Origin: an uncultured Acidaminococcus sp.
GTDB taxonomy: Bacteria > Bacillota > Negativicutes > Acidaminococcales > Acidaminococcaceae
Direction: 5' to 3'
NCBI GenBank assembly: GCA_900770265.1
Contig: CAAGJR010000209.1
Coordinates: forward strand, 1 to 7,996
Length of the DNA: 7,996 nucleotides
The notes under the pieces: model-generated
Told to the model about the DNA's origin: nothing
The model's input: the letters and a program-made list of their open reading frames with translations, nothing else
Database searches by the model: none
Part shown: positions 6,300-7,996 of the stretch, in pieces
Numbering within the stretch: the stretch's first letter is position 1
How the letters are laid out: the number at the start of each line of letters is the position of its first letter
Program-made: the position numbers and the translations under genes

Positions 6300-6318
6300 T
6301 GTTTTAAATTATGGTTAC

Positions 6319-6347
6319 AGTATAGGAGTTTCTGGCGCACTTGTCAA
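6319..6347 (-). promoter_or_regulatory. Promoter of the lysine/DAP operon
   Basis: On the minus strand, TTGACA (6347-6342, perfect consensus) and TATACT (6324-6319, 5 of 6) are separated by 17 bases. Transcription would start near 6312, about a dozen bases before the first P1 base of the riboswitch. This is a strong sigma-A-type promoter, consistent with control being exerted afterwards by attenuation. Confidence 0.9.
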
Positions 6348-6376
6348 CCGGAAACCCACTAAAACTGTTAATTTTT

Positions 6377-6817
6377 TCACTTCTTCAGGCTTTTCCGCAG
6401 TTCGGCCTGGGTCCGGCTGAAGAAGTTTGTTAAATCTTTTACAAACTGACGGGAGTACACCGTGCTGTCCAGGGTGCTCCGTTTGGCAAAAATGGCCTTC
6501 TGCTGGCCCAGGCTCTGGCCTTCATAGCTGTGCAGGGCTTCCACCAGGCCGTCATAGGTGCCGCCGTAGCTGTAATCCGGAGTGGCTTCCATCTGTTTGC
6601 CCAGGGCCAGGTAGAACTCGTTCCATTCCTCCGGGGTCAGGTCCTGTTTCAGGGCCGCCATACAGCCCCGCACCAGATGGGCCTTCAGATAGATGTATTC
6701 CCGCAGGGCCGTTTCCCGCTGTTCCGGGAACAGTTTGAACCATTCATAGAGCTGGTACCCGCCCCAGTCCCCCATGGTATCCACCACAGAGATCATGTGT
6801 TTCCATTTATTTTCCAT
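6377..6817 (-). CDS. Conserved-looking protein of unknown function downstream of dut
   Basis: A 146-residue soluble, probably mostly helical protein that I do not recognise. It has no signal peptide or membrane segment and is rich in aromatic residues. Notable stretches are DTMGDWGGYQLYEWFKLFPEQR (13-34, in two runs DTMGDWGGYQ and LYEWFKLFPEQR) and DYSYGGTYDG (81-90), and the basic tail ends RKSLKK. The ATG at 6817 lies 12 bases after the dut stop, with GAGG overlapping that stop as ribosome-binding site, so the gene is co-transcribed with dut. Codon use is like the neighbours. It ends 29 bases before the -35 of the dap operon, with no terminator visible. No function can be given from sequence. 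Confidence 0.8.
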   Translation of the reverse strand: MENKWKHMISVVDTMGDWGGYQLYEWFKLFPEQRETALREYIYLKAHLVRGCMAALKQDLTPEEWNEFYLALGKQMEATPDYSYGGTYDGLVEALHSYEGQSLGQQKAIFAKRSTLDSTVYSRQFVKDLTNFFSRTQAELRKSLKK

Positions 6818-6829
6818 TGGTTTTACGCC

Positions 6830-7285
6830 TCACTTCGACGTGCTGCCGAACCCGCCGCTGCGTTCCTGTTTGGCCGCTTTGGCGTCGTCGTCAGCCAGTA
6901 AATAGGTATAGAAGATCCCCTGGGCCACCCGTTCGCCCTTTTCCAGGGTCACGTCACTGTCGCTGTCGTTGTACAGGGCCAGCAGCAGATGGCCTTCGTT
7001 ATCGGGGTTGTTGTAGTAATCCGCATCCACGATGCCCTCGTTGTTCACCAGGCGCAGGTGGCGTTTCACCGCCATGCTGGACCGGATATGGATGCCCAGG
7101 TATTCGTTGTCCTGCATGTAGGCCTTGATGCCCGTGGGCACCAGCTTCTGGGTATGGGCCGGCAGGGTCACGGTTTCCGGCAGATAGATATCGTACCCGG
7201 CACTGCGGGCCGTCTGCCGGCTGGGCAGCGGAAAATCGATGTTACTATAGGAAGTGATCTTTTCAAAACCACGGACTTTCGTCAT
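6830..7285 (-). CDS. dut: dUTP diphosphatase (trimeric dUTPase)
   Basis: Hydrolyses dUTP to dUMP and pyrophosphate, keeping uracil out of DNA and supplying dUMP for thymidylate synthesis. The 151 residues contain the family's five motifs: SAGYDIYLP (28-36), RSSMAVKRHL (68-77), EGIVDADYYNNPDNEG (83-98, with catalytic D87), GERVAQGIF (117-125) and ERSGGFGSTS (141-150). Motif 2 has RSSM where E. coli-type enzymes have RSG. Motif 3 has the longer DYYNNPDNEG form known in many Firmicutes dUTPases. The ATG at 7285 overlaps the upstream stop in an ATGA, with AAAGGTG eight bases upstream. An open frame extends upstream to 7486, but it is just the shadow of the preceding gene. Confidence 0.95.
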   Translation of the reverse strand: MTKVRGFEKITSYSNIDFPLPSRQTARSAGYDIYLPETVTLPAHTQKLVPTGIKAYMQDNEYLGIHIRSSMAVKRHLRLVNNEGIVDADYYNNPDNEGHLLLALYNDSDSDVTLEKGERVAQGIFYTYLLADDDAKAAKQERSGGFGSTSK

Positions 7286-7755
7286 TGCTTCGACACCTTT
7301 CCTTTTTCCACACCCCAGGCCTGGATTTCTTTTTCCAGGGCAGCCACGAAGGTCTTCTGGGGAATGGGACTGAATTCTTCTTTCACTTTCTTCTTTTCCA
7401 GGCTCTTGCCCTTCCGGGTCAGCACCTGGATCTGGTCGATCCGGTACGTATGGTCCTTCTCGTTGACTTCCACGGTCATGAGACATTCTTTGGCCGAATC
7501 CGCCGCCGGCAGGTGTTTTTCATACAGATGGTTCAGCAGCCGGATGAAGGAAGCGCTCTTGATGACCGCCCGGGTATCGGCCGTGGTGATGTCCGGGGTC
7601 TTGGGCTGTTGCTGGAAGGAAGCCAGGTCGGCATAGTACGCCCCGGAGGGATTCTCGCCCAGAAGGCTCCATTCCACAGGTTTGGCAGCCAGGGCCGTGC
7701 CGGACCCCCACAGGGTCACGCAGGCAGCAGCCAGGGCCAGCAGTTGTTTTTTCAT
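7282..7755 (-). CDS. Small secreted protein of unknown function
   Basis: A 157-residue protein with a clear Sec signal peptide: MKK, a hydrophobic core at about 5-15, and a likely cleavage after ALA at residue 23. C12 lies too early and lacks a good lipobox, so a lipoprotein is unlikely. The mature part starts with KPVEWSLLGENPSGAYYADLAS, in two runs KPVEWSLLGEN and PSGAYYADLAS. That resembles the small exported proteins typified by surface-adhesin E of Haemophilus, where a W-x-x-hydrophobic start precedes a YYD-like strand. This resemblance is weak and from memory. The C-terminal third is highly charged (KGKSLEKKKVKEE at 115-127). GGAG lies seven bases before the ATG, and a promoter lies directly upstream. 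The gene overlaps dut by four bases. Confidence 0.87.
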   Translation of the reverse strand: MKKQLLALAAACVTLWGSGTALAAKPVEWSLLGENPSGAYYADLASFQQQPKTPDITTADTRAVIKSASFIRLLNHLYEKHLPAADSAKECLMTVEVNEKDHTYRIDQIQVLTRKGKSLEKKKVKEEFSPIPQKTFVAALEKEIQAWGVEKGKVSKQ

Positions 7756-7792
7756 GTGCCTACTCCAATCTCTGGTAAATTCTCCCTTCCAT

Positions 7793-7819
7793 ATTATAGG
7801 ATACCCGCCCGGGAGTCAA
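7793..7819 (-). promoter_or_regulatory. Putative promoter of the secreted protein-dut-unknown unit
   Basis: A perfect TATAAT (7798-7793) lies about 37 bases upstream of the secreted-protein ATG. TTGACT (7819-7814, 5 of 6) lies upstream of it with a 15-base spacer, shorter than the ideal 17. The TTGACT contains the TGA stop codon of the upstream gene. The short spacer lowers confidence in the -35, not in the -10. Confidence 0.6.
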
Positions 7820-7996
7820 GAGGAAGTCCGCTCCCGGCCGGCCAGCAGCTCTCTGGCCCGGGGCACGTCGGCCTCGGCCACGTCGATGTAGTAGAAATTC
7901 CGGTCGATCTTGCCTTTGGGACCGAAGTCCCGGATGTCCAGTTTGGCCCCGCAGCCGCAGGTGGGGGCTTCGCTGGGAAGCTCCGTAGAAGAAAAG
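7816..7996 (-). CDS. C-terminal end of an unrecognised gene (5' part beyond window)
   Basis: An open minus-strand frame runs from the window edge to TGA at 7818-7816, giving 59 visible residues with no methionine. They include EAPTCGCGAKLDIRDFG and then NFYYIDVAEADVPRARELL, ending RERTSS. The composition and the amphipathic end look like real protein, and a promoter for the next unit follows at once. The CGC pair could bind a metal, but two cysteines alone prove nothing. The other frames over this stretch have less protein-like composition. I cannot name the family. Confidence 0.6.
   Translation of the reverse strand, partial: FSSTELPSEAPTCGCGAKLDIRDFGPKGKIDRNFYYIDVAEADVPRARELLAGRERTSS

Noticed and set aside
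6071..6340. Minus-strand frame of 89 codons upstream of dapB
   Set aside because: It lies over the lysine riboswitch and terminator. The bases are explained by RNA structure, and no ribosome-binding site supports it.
7286..7486. Extension of dut upstream to 7486
   Set aside because: The extra residues are Gly/Arg/Pro/Glu-rich shadow of the secreted-protein gene. The ATG at 7285 has a good ribosome-binding site and gives the normal dUTPase length.

Overview
The window reads as a piece of a moderately GC-rich Bacillota (Firmicutes) chromosome. The evidence is strong Shine-Dalgarno sites (AAGGAG-type), a lysine (L-box) riboswitch with an intrinsic terminator, and a dap gene order like that of Bacillus. 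The proteins look like those of the Negativicutes (Acidaminococcus-type), but that placement is recall and not proven here. Every gene I can support lies on the minus strand, so the window is best read from high to low coordinates.

Right end (7996 to 6377): the C-terminal end of an unrecognised gene, then a sigma-A-like promoter overlapping its stop codon. A tight three-gene unit follows: a small secreted protein, dUTPase (dut, 4-base ATGA overlap) and a 146-residue protein of unknown function (12 bases downstream of dut).

Centre (6347 to 1800): a complete lysine/diaminopimelate operon. In order it has a near-consensus promoter (TTGACA-N17-TATACT), a lysine riboswitch, a strong intrinsic terminator, then dapB, asd, a DapG-type aspartokinase and dapA, closed by a terminator after dapA. 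The four enzymes are aspartokinase, aspartate-semialdehyde dehydrogenase, DapA and DapB. With them the operon makes tetrahydrodipicolinate from aspartyl phosphate, on the route to meso-DAP for the cell wall and lysine for protein. Lysine should shut the operon off through the riboswitch. The kinase is of the type that is DAP-inhibited in Bacillus, and DapA lacks the lysine-site residues of E. coli. The dapB-asd gap holds two REP-like palindromes and two further hairpins.

Left end (1801 to 1): a TetR-family regulator resembling DhaS, then a FucO-type iron-dependent lactaldehyde/propanediol oxidoreductase cut by the window edge. The gap between them holds a promoter and a small palindrome that could be an operator.

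I found no mobile element, phage, CRISPR array, rRNA or tRNA, and no convincing new multi-gene system. The most notable content is the riboswitch-controlled dapB-asd-dapG-dapA arrangement, the REP-like elements inside that operon, and the unknown gene downstream of dut.
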